Source of the DNA: an uncultured Candidatus Melainabacteria bacterium
GTDB taxonomy: Bacteria; Cyanobacteriota; Vampirovibrionia; Gastranaerophilales; Gastranaerophilaceae
Direction of reading: 5' to 3'
NCBI GenBank assembly: GCA_934757155.1
Contig: CAKVLI010000021.1
Coordinates: 1-14,837, forward strand
DNA: 14,837 bases
How positions within the stretch are numbered: position 1 is the stretch's first letter; each line of letters opens with the position of its first letter. Below are positions 1 to 6,632 of this stretch, one piece after another. Both the position numbers and the translations under genes were made by a program. The notes under the pieces were generated by a model. It was not told the origin of the DNA and did not search any database. It saw nothing but the letters and a program-made list of their open reading frames with translations.

Positions 1-1406
1 TGAAAGTTGTTATTCAAAACCCTGAAAACCCTTCTGACTGCAAAGATGCAGCATATACAGAAGAAGGTGTTTTGATTAATTCAAACGAATTCAACGGAAT
101 GAAAAATACAGAAGCTAAAAAAGCTATTACCCAAAAGGCTGTAGATGAAGGCTTTGGGGAACACAAAACTCAATACAGACTTAGAGATTGGTTGATTTCA
201 AGACAAAGATATTGGGGTGCACCTATTCCGATTGTTTATTGCGACAAGTGCGGAATTGTTCCTGAGAAAGAAGAAAACTTACCGGTACTTTTACCGAAAG
301 ATGTTGACTTCAAAGTTGTAGGTAAATCACCTATAACCACTTCTCCGACATTTGCTGAAACAACTTGTCCAATCTGTGGCGGCAAAGCTCGCAGAGAAAT
401 GGATACAATGGATACATTTGTTTGCTCAAGCTGGTATTATTTGAGATATTCTGATGCAAAGAATTCTCAAATGCCGTTCTCAAAAGAATTGGTAGACAAA
501 TGGCTTCCTGTAGACCAATATGTAGGTGGTATTGAGCACGCAATACTACACTTGTTATATTCAAGATTTTTCACAAAAGCGTTGAAAGATTTAGGACTTT
601 TGAGTTTTGATGAACCGTTTAAGAACTTGCTGACACAAGGCATGGTGCTAAAAGACGGCTCAAAAATGTCAAAATCTAAAGGAAACACCGTTGACCCTGA
701 TGAAATCTTTGAAAACTACGGAGCGGATACTGCAAGATTGTTTATCCTTTCTGATTCACCTCCGGCAAGAGATTTCGACTGGTCAGATGCCGGTGTAGAA
801 GGATGTTATAAATTCCTTAACAGGGTTTGGAGATTAGTAAGCGAAAACTTTGAACTTATGAAAAAGGATTACAAATTGTCATTCCCGCTAAAACGTGAAA
901 ATGATGATTTAGTTCGTATTGTTCATATGGCAATCAAAGGGATTTCAAACGATATTTCTAACGATTTCCAATTCAATACGGTAATTTCTAAGTACAGAGA
1001 ACTTACTAACGCAATCTATGATTGGAGAGGAAAGAAAAAAGCCCTTGATGACGAAGACAAAAACGTATTCAGCTTTGCTGTAATTTCACTTGTCAAACTT
1101 ATGTCACCGGTTACTGTTCACATGTCAGAAGAAATCTGGAAAGAACTTGGCTATGAAGGTTCTATTCACGATGAGCCGTGGTGCGAATGGGATGAAAATC
1201 TTGCAAAAGCAAGCAAAATTACACTCGTTGTTCAAGTAAACGGTAAAGTTAAAGATAAACTTGAAGCAGACGAAGGTGCAAGCAACGAAGAATTACAAGC
1301 TTTGGCTCTTTCAAGCGATAGAGTTAAAGAACTTACAAACGGCAAAGAAGTTGTTAAAGTAATCGTTGTTCCGAAAAAACTTGTCAACATCGTTGTTAAA
1401 GGTTAA
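1..1406 (+). CDS. leuS: leucyl-tRNA synthetase, C-terminal part (5' end outside window)
   Basis: Charges tRNA-Leu with leucine in the cytoplasm (class I aminoacyl-tRNA synthetase). The reading frame is open from the window edge, so only about 467 C-terminal residues of a roughly 800-860 residue enzyme are present. The visible part starts at the end of the CP1 editing domain (AAYTEEGVLINSNEFNGM). It continues with the catalytic-domain re-entry (DWLISRQRYWGAPIP), a zinc-ribbon-like insertion with CDKC (240-251) and CPIC (366-377), and a C-SSWYYLRY segment. The KMSKS ATP-binding loop lies at 663-677. The helical anticodon-binding domain (MSPVTVHMSEEIWKELG) and the small C-terminal domain (VQVNGKVKDKLEAD) complete it. 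The TTG at 72 is internal and is not the start. Order and spacing of motifs fit bacterial LeuRS and no damage is seen. It ends 144 bases before metK. Confidence 0.97.
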   Translation, partial: KVVIQNPENPSDCKDAAYTEEGVLINSNEFNGMKNTEAKKAITQKAVDEGFGEHKTQYRLRDWLISRQRYWGAPIPIVYCDKCGIVPEKEENLPVLLPKDVDFKVVGKSPITTSPTFAETTCPICGGKARREMDTMDTFVCSSWYYLRYSDAKNSQMPFSKELVDKWLPVDQYVGGIEHAILHLLYSRFFTKALKDLGLLSFDEPFKNLLTQGMVLKDGSKMSKSKGNTVDPDEIFENYGADTARLFILSDSPPARDFDWSDAGVEGCYKFLNRVWRLVSENFELMKKDYKLSFPLKRENDDLVRIVHMAIKGISNDISNDFQFNTVISKYRELTNAIYDWRGKKKALDDEDKNVFSFAVISLVKLMSPVTVHMSEEIWKELGYEGSIHDEPWCEWDENLAKASKITLVVQVNGKVKDKLEADEGASNEELQALALSSDRVKELTNGKEVVKVIVVPKKLVNIVVKG

Positions 1407-1426
1407 TCTATAATTGTTAAATTTGT

Positions 1427-1466
1427 GAAGGGGATTAGAAAGCGTAACTTGCTTTTTAACCCCTTT
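1427..1466 (+). terminator. long hairpin after leuS, terminator or start of the metK leader
   Basis: The arms 1427-1443 and 1451-1466 pair over about 15 bp (GAAGGGG, one bulged A, TTAGAAAGC against GCTTTTTAACCCCTTT) around a 7-base loop. It starts 20 bases after the leuS stop. No T-run follows the right arm (next bases CATACTAG), so a classical intrinsic terminator is uncertain. It may be a structural element of the metK 5' leader or a processing site. Confidence 0.5.
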
Positions 1467-1550
1467 CATACTAGAATGGTGCTAATGTGTAACCGGGTCG
1501 GAATTAAAAACCTTACCGGTGGTAATAATATAAATTAAGGAGACATGAAA
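1467..1550 (+). promoter_or_regulatory. metK 5' leader with pairing that could sequester the ribosome-binding site
   Basis: ACCGG (1492-1496) can pair with CCGGT (1516-1520), closing a 19-base loop. Alternatively CCTTA (1511-1515) can pair with TAAGG (1536-1540), which lies inside the metK Shine-Dalgarno AAGGAG (1537-1542). Mutually exclusive pairings that hide or free the SD are typical of translational control, and metK leaders are a known site of SAM riboswitches (SAM-III, SAM-VI, SAM/SAH). No known SAM riboswitch consensus is recognised here, so this is only a candidate regulatory leader. Confidence 0.3.
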
Positions 1551-2819
1551 ATGACATCTAAAAAATTTTTGTTTACTTCCGAATCAGTAACGGAAGGACA
1601 CCCCGACAAAGTATGCGATCAAATTTCCGACGCTATTTTGGATGAATTTTTGACCAAAGACCCACAATCAAGAGTTGCTGCTGAAACAACAGCTACAACA
1701 GGTATGGTTCTGGTTTGCGGCGAAATCACTTCAAATTGCTATGTAGATATTCCGCAAGTCGTTAGAAATACTGTTAAAAACATCGGTTATGAAGGTACTT
1801 CAGGCGGCGGTTTCGATTTCAATACTTGTGCTGTTTTAACCAGTATCGACGAGCAATCTGTTGACATTGCAGGCGGTGTTAACAAAGCTTTTGAAACAAG
1901 AAGCGAAAACGCTGATACTTCAGTTAACGAAACAGAAAACATCGGTGCAGGCGACCAAGGTATTATGTTTGGTTTTGCTTGCGACGAAACACCTGAACTA
2001 ATGCCGCTTCCAATCAGCTTAGCTCACAAACTTTCTTACAGATTAGCGCAAGTCAGAAAAGAAGGTATTTTAAGCTACCTAAGACCGGACGGAAAATCTC
2101 AGGTAACAGTTGAATATGTTGACGGAAGACCTTCCAGAATTGACACAATTCTTCTTTCAACACAACACGCAGCTGAAATCGATGGAGTAAGTGATAACTC
2201 TAAGGTGCAAGATATAATCAATCAAGACCTCAGAAACTACGTTATCAACTACGTTTTCGAAACAGAAAGTATTAAACCTGATAGCGAAACCAAAATTTTG
2301 ATTAACCCGTCAGGAAGATTTGTTGTTGGCGGACCTCAAGGTGATTCAGGTTTGACCGGAAGAAAAATCATCGTCGACACATACGGCGGTTATTCTCGTC
2401 ACGGCGGCGGAGCTTTCTCAGGCAAAGATCCTACAAAGGTTGACCGTTCAGCAGCTTATGCAGCAAGATATGTTGCGAAAAACATTGTTGCAGCAGGACT
2501 TGCAAATAAATGTGAAATCGAACTTGCGTACGCAATCGGTGTTGCAGAACCTGTTTCAATCTTTGTTGATACATTTGGCACAGGTAGAATTTCTGATGAC
2601 GAAATTTCTGAACTCGTTCGCAATAACTTTGATCTTAGACCGGCTGCAATCATCAAAAACTTTGATTTGAGAAATCTTCCGGCTAAAAACGGCGGCAAAT
2701 TCTATCAAAAGTTGGCTGCATACGGACACCTGGGACGTACAGACATTAATCTTCCTTGGGAACAATTGGATAAGGTTGATGCCTTAAAAAAGTCTCTTGA
2801 AGCATGCGCTGCATGCTAG
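1551..2819 (+). CDS. metK: S-adenosylmethionine synthetase
   Basis: Makes S-adenosylmethionine from methionine and ATP, the main methyl donor. It is 422 residues from the ATG at 1551; an in-frame ATG at 1545 would add two residues. The 1551 start is preferred because AAGGAG (1537-1542) sits 8 bases upstream of it but only 2 bases from 1545. Family hallmarks are the N-terminal FTSESVTEGHPDK with the catalytic HPDK (residues 17-20), GAGDQGIMFGFAC near residue 132, the glycine-rich GGGAFSGKDPTKVDRSAAY near 285, and YAIGVAEPVS. The length exceeds E. coli MetK (about 384) and resembles cyanobacterial-type enzymes of roughly 415-420. The C-terminus ends in an unusual CAAC. It is followed directly by a strong intrinsic terminator and preceded by a structured leader. 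Confidence 0.98.
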   Translation: MTSKKFLFTSESVTEGHPDKVCDQISDAILDEFLTKDPQSRVAAETTATTGMVLVCGEITSNCYVDIPQVVRNTVKNIGYEGTSGGGFDFNTCAVLTSIDEQSVDIAGGVNKAFETRSENADTSVNETENIGAGDQGIMFGFACDETPELMPLPISLAHKLSYRLAQVRKEGILSYLRPDGKSQVTVEYVDGRPSRIDTILLSTQHAAEIDGVSDNSKVQDIINQDLRNYVINYVFETESIKPDSETKILINPSGRFVVGGPQGDSGLTGRKIIVDTYGGYSRHGGGAFSGKDPTKVDRSAAYAARYVAKNIVAAGLANKCEIELAYAIGVAEPVSIFVDTFGTGRISDDEISELVRNNFDLRPAAIIKNFDLRNLPAKNGGKFYQKLAAYGHLGRTDINLPWEQLDKVDALKKSLEACAAC

Positions 2820-2834
2820 AATTATAAACATTTT

Positions 2835-2868
2835 AAAATGGCGGGTACATTGTACCCGCCATTTTTTT
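2835..2868 (+). terminator. intrinsic terminator of metK
   Basis: The stem GGCGGGTAC (2840-2848) / GTACCCGCC (2852-2860) has loop ATT and is extended by AAAAT/ATTTT pairs. A T-run (2862-2868) follows at once. It sits 15 bases after the metK stop: a textbook rho-independent terminator. Confidence 0.92.
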
Positions 2869-2869
2869 A

Positions 2870-2903
2870 CGTTTGTTTAAAAATTAAAATTTTTAAACAA
2901 ACG
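2870..2903. repeat. perfect 16-bp inverted repeat, AT-rich
   Basis: CGTTTGTTTAAAAATT (2870-2885) and AATTTTTAAACAAACG (2888-2903) are perfect reverse complements around AA. It begins two bases after the T-run of the metK terminator. It could form a cruciform or RNA hairpin; no function is assigned. Confidence 0.85.
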
Positions 2904-2918
2904 CTTTGGAACAGTTTT

Positions 2919-2956
2919 ACTGCATGTTGTGTGTGGGATAACACACAACATGCAGT
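2919..2956. repeat. perfect 16-bp inverted repeat with 6-base loop
   Basis: ACTGCATGTTGTGTGT (2919-2934) and ACACACAACATGCAGT (2941-2956) are perfect reverse complements around GGGATA. There is no T-run after either arm, so it is not a standard terminator. It is the second of three hairpins between the metK terminator and the next gene. Confidence 0.85.
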
Positions 2957-2973
2957 TCACACTCCTTAGGTCA

Positions 2974-3022
2974 AATTAAGAAAAGCCTCGAAAAACTGTC
3001 GTCTATTGGACTTTCCTTAATT
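2974..3022. repeat. near-perfect 12-bp inverted repeat
   Basis: AATTAAGAAAAG (2974-2985) pairs with CTTTCCTTAATT (3011-3022) with a single A/C mismatch, around a 25-base loop. A pyrimidine-rich stretch (TTCTTCTCTTTTG) follows on the plus strand. It could end a short transcript, or be part of a structured RNA with the two preceding inverted repeats. Confidence 0.55.
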
Positions 3023-3054
3023 CTTCTCTTTTGTAAACAAATTTTACAATATTA

Positions 3055-3083
3055 ATGACAATTTGACACAATTAAGTTATGAT
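3055..3083 (+). promoter_or_regulatory. predicted sigma-70-type promoter for the 3122 gene
   Basis: The -35-like ATGACA (3055-3060, 5 of 6 matches to TTGACA), a 17-base spacer and the -10-like TATGAT (3078-3083, 5 of 6 matches to TATAAT) lie 38 bases upstream of the GTG start at 3122. Spacing and placement are good, and it lies after the hairpin cluster, so the 3122 gene probably has its own transcription unit. Confidence 0.55.
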
Positions 3084-3121
3084 AGACTTAACTTGATACT
3101 AAGGGAAAAGGAGTATAACTC

Positions 3122-3598
3122 GTGGTTAATAAGAAGATTGAAACTGTTTATCCGGTACAAAGTGCTTTTTCCAGTGATGAAGATGCTTTTACAGCACTTT
3201 CGACATCCGCATTATTAGCCAAAAGTTCTGTTCCCTATTCTCACAGAAGAATAGCCGATAATTATGTAATTATCAAACGCATTTATAGATTTCAGGCTGT
3301 TCAAAGCCGAATTACAAACGCCGAAAAACAATTGCTCCAAAAGTATGATTTCAATACTTTGGAATTTTCGACAATCAAACAAATTAACGAAGAACTTTCT
3401 TACCTTAAAAAGTGGTCAACTTCTTCAAACGAACAATTGAGAAAAGATGCAGATGCACTCTTGCAAATTCGTTGCAAAGAGCTTAAATTCTTGGTAGCAA
3501 GCAGATATGCTTCAATTACAAACGAAGTTTATAACGGCTACAAGGCTCTTGAAAGATATTTTGAAGAAATATCTAAATTCTATTCTCCGGTTTGTTAA
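3122..3598 (+). CDS. hypothetical protein, 158 residues, largely helical
   Basis: Not recognised. The GTG start at 3122 is backed by AAAAGGAG ending at 3113 with an 8-base spacer, and by a predicted promoter upstream. The product has no obvious signal peptide or transmembrane segment. After a Ser/Ala-rich N-terminal stretch (about residues 1-40), it is rich in charged and hydrophobic residues with helix-forming spacing (for example RIYRFQAVQSRITNAEKQLLQKY, EELSYLKKW, EQLRKDADALLQIRCKELKFL), suggesting a small alpha-helical, possibly coiled-coil, cytoplasmic protein. The next gene starts 71 bases downstream on the same strand with no terminator seen between, so co-transcription is likely. Probably lineage-restricted; no function proposed. 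Confidence 0.8.
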   Translation: MVNKKIETVYPVQSAFSSDEDAFTALSTSALLAKSSVPYSHRRIADNYVIIKRIYRFQAVQSRITNAEKQLLQKYDFNTLEFSTIKQINEELSYLKKWSTSSNEQLRKDADALLQIRCKELKFLVASRYASITNEVYNGYKALERYFEEISKFYSPVC

Positions 3599-3669
3599 TT
3601 TTTTTAACATTATCAAATCTTTTAGCAATTTTGATTTATCAGGTGTTTTAATATGGCAGGAAGGTAGAT

Positions 3670-4371
3670 ATGCTGTTAACATCTGTGAATACAATACCAA
3701 ATTATAACGGGCTAGACAGTAAGCCTGCTTTTGGTCACGGACATAAATCCGAAAACACCTATACAAAAGGGCAAAAAGCATTAGTTGCGTGCACAACCGC
3801 TCTTGGTGTAGCAGGAAGTTTAGCTATTCTATCAAAAAGAGCCGGAAACTCAATAAAACCAAACAAAATTTTTAAAAATATAAAAAACTCCTATCTTGCA
3901 AAAGTCCAATATCATGACAAAGAAGTGATAACAATCGGTGCAGGATCCTGTTTGGGCGGTCTTGCAGGCGGATACATGATTGATAAAAATCCTGAGAACC
4001 GTAAAGCAAAAAGAAGAGAAGCTGTTATGCAATTGGGTAATGTATCCATTCCGATTTTGACCGTTGAGGGGTTCGCGAATATCTCTAAAAAATGGAACAA
4101 AACCGCAAGAAGCTTATTCGCAGTTGCCGGAATATTTGCAGGAGTTTATCTCGCAAACGTATTAATGAACACCTTCTCAAATGTGTTATTCAAGAGTAAA
4201 TCAGGAGAGCGCGGAGTTAAAGTTACAGACTTTTCTGCTCACTTAGACGACGCAGTAGTTGCAGCCTCATATATATCTGATGCGAAAATAGTTCAATATA
4301 TTTCAAGAATTATTCCATTTGCATTGATGCTTGCTGGTAATGAAGTCGGATGTAAAGAGAACGAACAATAG
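3670..4371 (+). CDS. hypothetical membrane protein, 233 residues
   Basis: Not recognised. The ATG at 3670 has GGAAGG (3659-3664) five bases upstream. The first 35 residues are polar (MLLTSVNTIPNYNGLDSKPAFGHG...) and resemble loosely the N-termini of three other proteins in this window. Hydrophobic segments follow at about residues 36-55 (ALVACTTALGVAGSLAILS), 86-105 (VITIGAGSCLGGLAGGYMID), 149-174 (LFAVAGIFAGVYLANVLMNTF) and 207-225 (IVQYISRIIPFALMLAG), with basic stretches between (KNPENRKAKRREAV). This suggests an inner-membrane protein with three or four helices. It is probably transcribed with the 3122 gene and ends at a strong hairpin facing the convergent small gene at 4431. Confidence 0.8.
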   Translation: MLLTSVNTIPNYNGLDSKPAFGHGHKSENTYTKGQKALVACTTALGVAGSLAILSKRAGNSIKPNKIFKNIKNSYLAKVQYHDKEVITIGAGSCLGGLAGGYMIDKNPENRKAKRREAVMQLGNVSIPILTVEGFANISKKWNKTARSLFAVAGIFAGVYLANVLMNTFSNVLFKSKSGERGVKVTDFSAHLDDAVVAASYISDAKIVQYISRIIPFALMLAGNEVGCKENEQ

Positions 4372-4374
4372 ACA

Positions 4375-4408
4375 AACGGGCGGATTTTCTTTCGAAAATC
4401 CGCCCGTT
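4375..4408. terminator. 15-bp hairpin between convergent genes, probable terminator
   Basis: AACGGGCGGATTTTC (4375-4389) and GAAAATCCGCCCGTT (4394-4408) are perfect complements around TTTC, four bases after the stop of the 3670 gene. On the plus strand AAATTTTTAAAT follows, an imperfect T-tract. On the minus strand it lies just beyond the stop of the 4431-4589 gene, so it may serve both directions. Confidence 0.75.
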
Positions 4409-4430
4409 AAATTTTTAAATATTAAATAAG

Positions 4431-4589
4431 CTAAATCAATCCCAAAGCTTTTCTATACCAAGAGAAAGATTCAACTTCAGAACCATTGAATGTAGTCCTT
4501 ACCTGTTGCATTTTTAGGTATTTTTCAAACTCATCAGTAAACGCAGATTTAACTGTTTTTTTAACCTCACTGGATGTGGTAACGTTCAT
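4431..4589 (-). CDS. hypothetical small protein, 52 residues
   Basis: Not recognised. An upstream in-frame codon would give 62 residues, but the ATG at 4589 is strongly preferred. A perfect AGGAGG (minus strand, 4597-4602) lies 7 bases before it, giving a product that begins MNVTTSSEVKKTVKSAFTDEFEKYLK. It is soluble and charged, with a likely amphipathic helix over residues 8-30 and a Trp/Tyr-containing C-terminal end (SFSWYRKALGLI). No signal peptide or membrane segment is seen. It stands alone on the minus strand, convergent with the 3670 gene and divergent from the FAD dehydrogenase. The excellent ribosome-binding site is the main evidence that it is a real gene. Confidence 0.65.
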   Translation of the reverse strand: MNVTTSSEVKKTVKSAFTDEFEKYLKMQQVRTTFNGSEVESFSWYRKALGLI

Positions 4590-4656
4590 GGCGCTTCCTC
4601 CTATATTATAAAGTAACACACTTGTTTTTATATATAATATCGCCCAAAGGCTGGTT

Positions 4657-4670
4657 GTTTACAGTTAAAC
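4657..4670. promoter_or_regulatory. possible operator: short palindrome upstream of the small minus-strand gene
   Basis: GTTTA (4657-4661) and TAAAC (4666-4670) form an inverted repeat around CAGT, about 70 bases upstream of the 4589 start, in a divergent intergenic region where a regulator site would be plausible. There is no other support; it could be chance in AT-rich DNA. Confidence 0.2.
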
Positions 4671-4813
4671 TACACTACTACGACTGATATTTTAGCATAA
4701 ATGAGACTAACCTGCAACGGATATGTTACGAAATGTTATCAATTTCAATAAAAATCACTCCATAGAATTACTCGTTTATAGTTCTTTTTAGTTATGGTTG
4801 ATTTAATGTTTGA

Positions 4814-4829
4814 TTTGCGATATCGTAAA
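4814..4829. promoter_or_regulatory. possible operator: 16-base near-palindrome upstream of the FAD dehydrogenase
   Basis: TTTGCGATATCGTAAA (4814-4829) is a palindrome except for one mismatched pair. It lies 30 bases before the ATG at 4859, where a promoter or its operator would be expected. A weak promoter reading (TTGATT, 17-base spacer, TATCGT) overlaps it. This is weak evidence. Confidence 0.25.
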
Positions 4830-4858
4830 TAAGTAAGAGCTAATTGGGAGTATTAGGG

Positions 4859-6247
4859 ATGTATAATGTAGCAATCATCGGAGCAGGACCTGCCGGAATT
4901 TTTTCTGCGCTTGAAATAGTTAAACTTCGCCCAGAGTGGAAAGTTGTTTTAATCGAAAAAGGACAAAAAATTGAAAAACGTAAATGTCCGATAAGGGAAG
5001 GTTCGCCCAAATGCGTAAACTGCAAACGTTGCGGGTTGTTATGCGGCTGGGGCGGGGCTGGTGCATTCTCTGACGGAAAACTTACATTAACTCCTGATGT
5101 TGGCGGTCACCTTTTGGATTATATGTCCAGAGAAAAAGTTGAAGAATATATCGCTTATGCTGACAAACTTTATCTTGAACATGGTGCGACAGATGAAGTT
5201 TTTGGCACAGATATGGATGTGTTCAGAGAAATCGAACGCGAGGCAGCTCTTGCTGAATTAAAACTGGTTCATTCACCGGTAAGACATCTTGGTACTGAAA
5301 GAAGCCTCCACGTCTTAAAACATATGCAAGACTTTTTAGATGAAAAAATTACTATACTTAATAATGTCTCAGCGCAAAGTTTAATAGTTGAATGCGAGCA
5401 AGTTAAAGGTATTGTATTGGATAACGGCGATACAATCCGTGCAGAATACACAATTATTGCACCGGGGAGAGAAGGCGCAGACTGGCTCACACACGAGTTT
5501 GCAAAAAACAAAATCGGTATGGTAAATAATGCTGTCGATGTCGGTGTCAGAGTTGAGCTTCCGGCACCGGTTTTTGCACCGCTTACAGACAAACTTTATG
5601 AATCAAAGCTTGTTTATTATTCACCAACTTTCGGGGATGAAGTCAGAACCTTCTGTATGAACCCGAACGGAGAGGTTGTACAAGAGAATTATAACGGTAT
5701 TGCTACTGTAAACGGTCACAGTTACGCAAATATCAAAACAAAAAATACAAACTTTGCACTGCTTGTCAGCAAAAAGTTTACAGAACCTTTCAAAGAACCA
5801 ATTGCGTACGGTCAACATATCGCAAGCCTTGCGAATATGCTTGCAGGCGGAATTCTTGTTCAAAGATTTGGCGACTTGCTTGAAGGCAGACGCTCAACTC
5901 CGGACAGAATTAAATCAAGCATAATCGAACCGACACTAACTTGCGCAACCCCAGGGGATTTGAGTCTTGTAATTCCTTACAGACAGATGAAGAGCATCAT
6001 TGAAATGTTGTTTGCGCTCGATAAAATCGCACCGGGAACAGCTTCAAGATACACCCTGCTTTATGGTATTGAGGTTAAATTCTACTCCGCAAGAGTAAAA
6101 TTAACAAAAGAACTCGAAACTGAAGGGGTTAAAAACTTGTTTACCATCGGTGACGGCGCAGGCGTAACAAGAGGTTTAATTCAAGCGTCAGCTTCTGGCG
6201 TATACGTTGCCCAAACTATCTGCAAACGAGGGGGGGGAAAGGGGTAA
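4859..6247 (+). CDS. FAD-dependent dehydrogenase (COG2509-like) with CX2CX2CX3C cysteine cluster
   Basis: Flavoprotein oxidoreductase of unknown substrate, 462 residues. The ATG at 4859 is preferred over an upstream TTG at 4844 because GGGAG (4846-4850) lies 8 bases before it and the protein then begins right at the Rossmann fold. That fold is NVAIIGAGPAG (residues 3-13, GxGxxG FAD-binding) with an acidic end to the second strand (VVLIEKG). A cysteine cluster follows: C43, then C52-x2-C55-x2-C58-x3-C62, and GGAGAFSDGKL (65-75). The C-terminal FAD-binding motif is GDGAGVTRGLIQASASG (about 430-446). The overall pattern matches the uncharacterised COG2509 family. The last four cysteines have ferredoxin-like spacing, although an iron-sulphur cluster is only inferred. 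The gene ends in an 8-G tract (6230-6237). It stands alone with no operon partner. Confidence 0.9.
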   Translation: MYNVAIIGAGPAGIFSALEIVKLRPEWKVVLIEKGQKIEKRKCPIREGSPKCVNCKRCGLLCGWGGAGAFSDGKLTLTPDVGGHLLDYMSREKVEEYIAYADKLYLEHGATDEVFGTDMDVFREIEREAALAELKLVHSPVRHLGTERSLHVLKHMQDFLDEKITILNNVSAQSLIVECEQVKGIVLDNGDTIRAEYTIIAPGREGADWLTHEFAKNKIGMVNNAVDVGVRVELPAPVFAPLTDKLYESKLVYYSPTFGDEVRTFCMNPNGEVVQENYNGIATVNGHSYANIKTKNTNFALLVSKKFTEPFKEPIAYGQHIASLANMLAGGILVQRFGDLLEGRRSTPDRIKSSIIEPTLTCATPGDLSLVIPYRQMKSIIEMLFALDKIAPGTASRYTLLYGIEVKFYSARVKLTKELETEGVKNLFTIGDGAGVTRGLIQASASGVYVAQTICKRGGGKG

Positions 6248-6385
6248 ATATATTTAGTTGGTAGGTGAAAACTACTGGCTTGGTGTGTCTTTCGTGATTA
6301 AGTGCCAAGAATGTATACGGTAAATTTCCCCTGCGAGCGTGTGCGCAGCATAATAGCGAGCATATGAACTGTACCCTAAAAAGTA

Positions 6386-6463
6386 GGTAGGTCAGCTTTA
6401 CTAAGCTCACAATAATTTTTATTTGCTTAATCATTGTTGTCGGATTGGTAAATCCGACCTACC
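6386..6463. repeat. REPIN-like element: two inverted REP-type hairpins with GTAG feet
   Basis: The left unit is GTAG (6387-6390) followed by the imperfect palindrome 6391-6410 (GTCAGCTT TACT AAGCTCAC). The right unit, read on the minus strand, is GTAG (complement of 6459-6462) followed by the perfect palindrome 6458-6439 (GTCGGATT TACC AATCCGAC). The units are inverted copies with 14 of 20 palindrome positions identical, and several differences are compensatory (A-T to G-C, C-G to A-T, C.C mismatch to C-G). The outer GGTAGGTC / GACCTACC also pair. A GTAG foot plus palindrome in inverted pairs is the architecture of REP/REPIN elements mobilised by RAYT (Y1) transposases. No RAYT gene is in the window. 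Confidence 0.6.
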
Positions 6464-6566
6464 GAATTTTTTCTGAAAGAGTGTAGCAAAAGTGTCGCAA
6501 AAATAAAAATAAAGCGCAAACATCATTGCATAAGACTAGATTCAAAGCCCCATAAATAAAAGAAAA

Positions 6567-6589
6567 GTTTGCGATTGTTCGTCGCAAAC
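6567..6589. repeat. perfect 8-bp hairpin
   Basis: GTTTGCGA (6567-6574) and TCGCAAAC (6582-6589) pair around TTGTTCG. CGCAAACAT also occurs as a partial direct copy near 6514, so an alternative longer-range pairing is possible. No T-run follows (ATTAAATAAAC), so it is not an intrinsic terminator on the plus strand. Confidence 0.55.
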
Positions 6590-6632
6590 ATTAAATAAAC
6601 ACGAGGATATTAAGAGAGAGTATAAAAAGAAA

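Noticed and set aside
2456..2765. Frames in both strands inside metK
   Set aside because: Shadows of a highly conserved full-length enzyme.
2870..3022. CRISPR array or transposon ends
   Set aside because: The inverted repeats differ in sequence, there are no regularly spaced direct repeats or cas genes, and no transposase frame lies between them.
3512..3796. 94-residue minus-strand frame across the 3122 and 3670 genes
   Set aside because: Spans the junction of two plus-strand genes that both have good ribosome-binding sites; no SD of its own.
6216..6434. 72-residue minus-strand open frame in the gene-free region
   Set aside because: Overlaps the 3' end of the FAD gene, no SD and no recognisable features.
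6386..6463. Possible tRNA: 7-bp outer stem and internal hairpins in 78 bases
   Set aside because: No D-loop or T-loop consensus (TTCRA missing), D-like loop only 4 bases, no 5-bp anticodon stem, and the T-arm pairing overlaps the outer stem. REP-doublet architecture explains it better.
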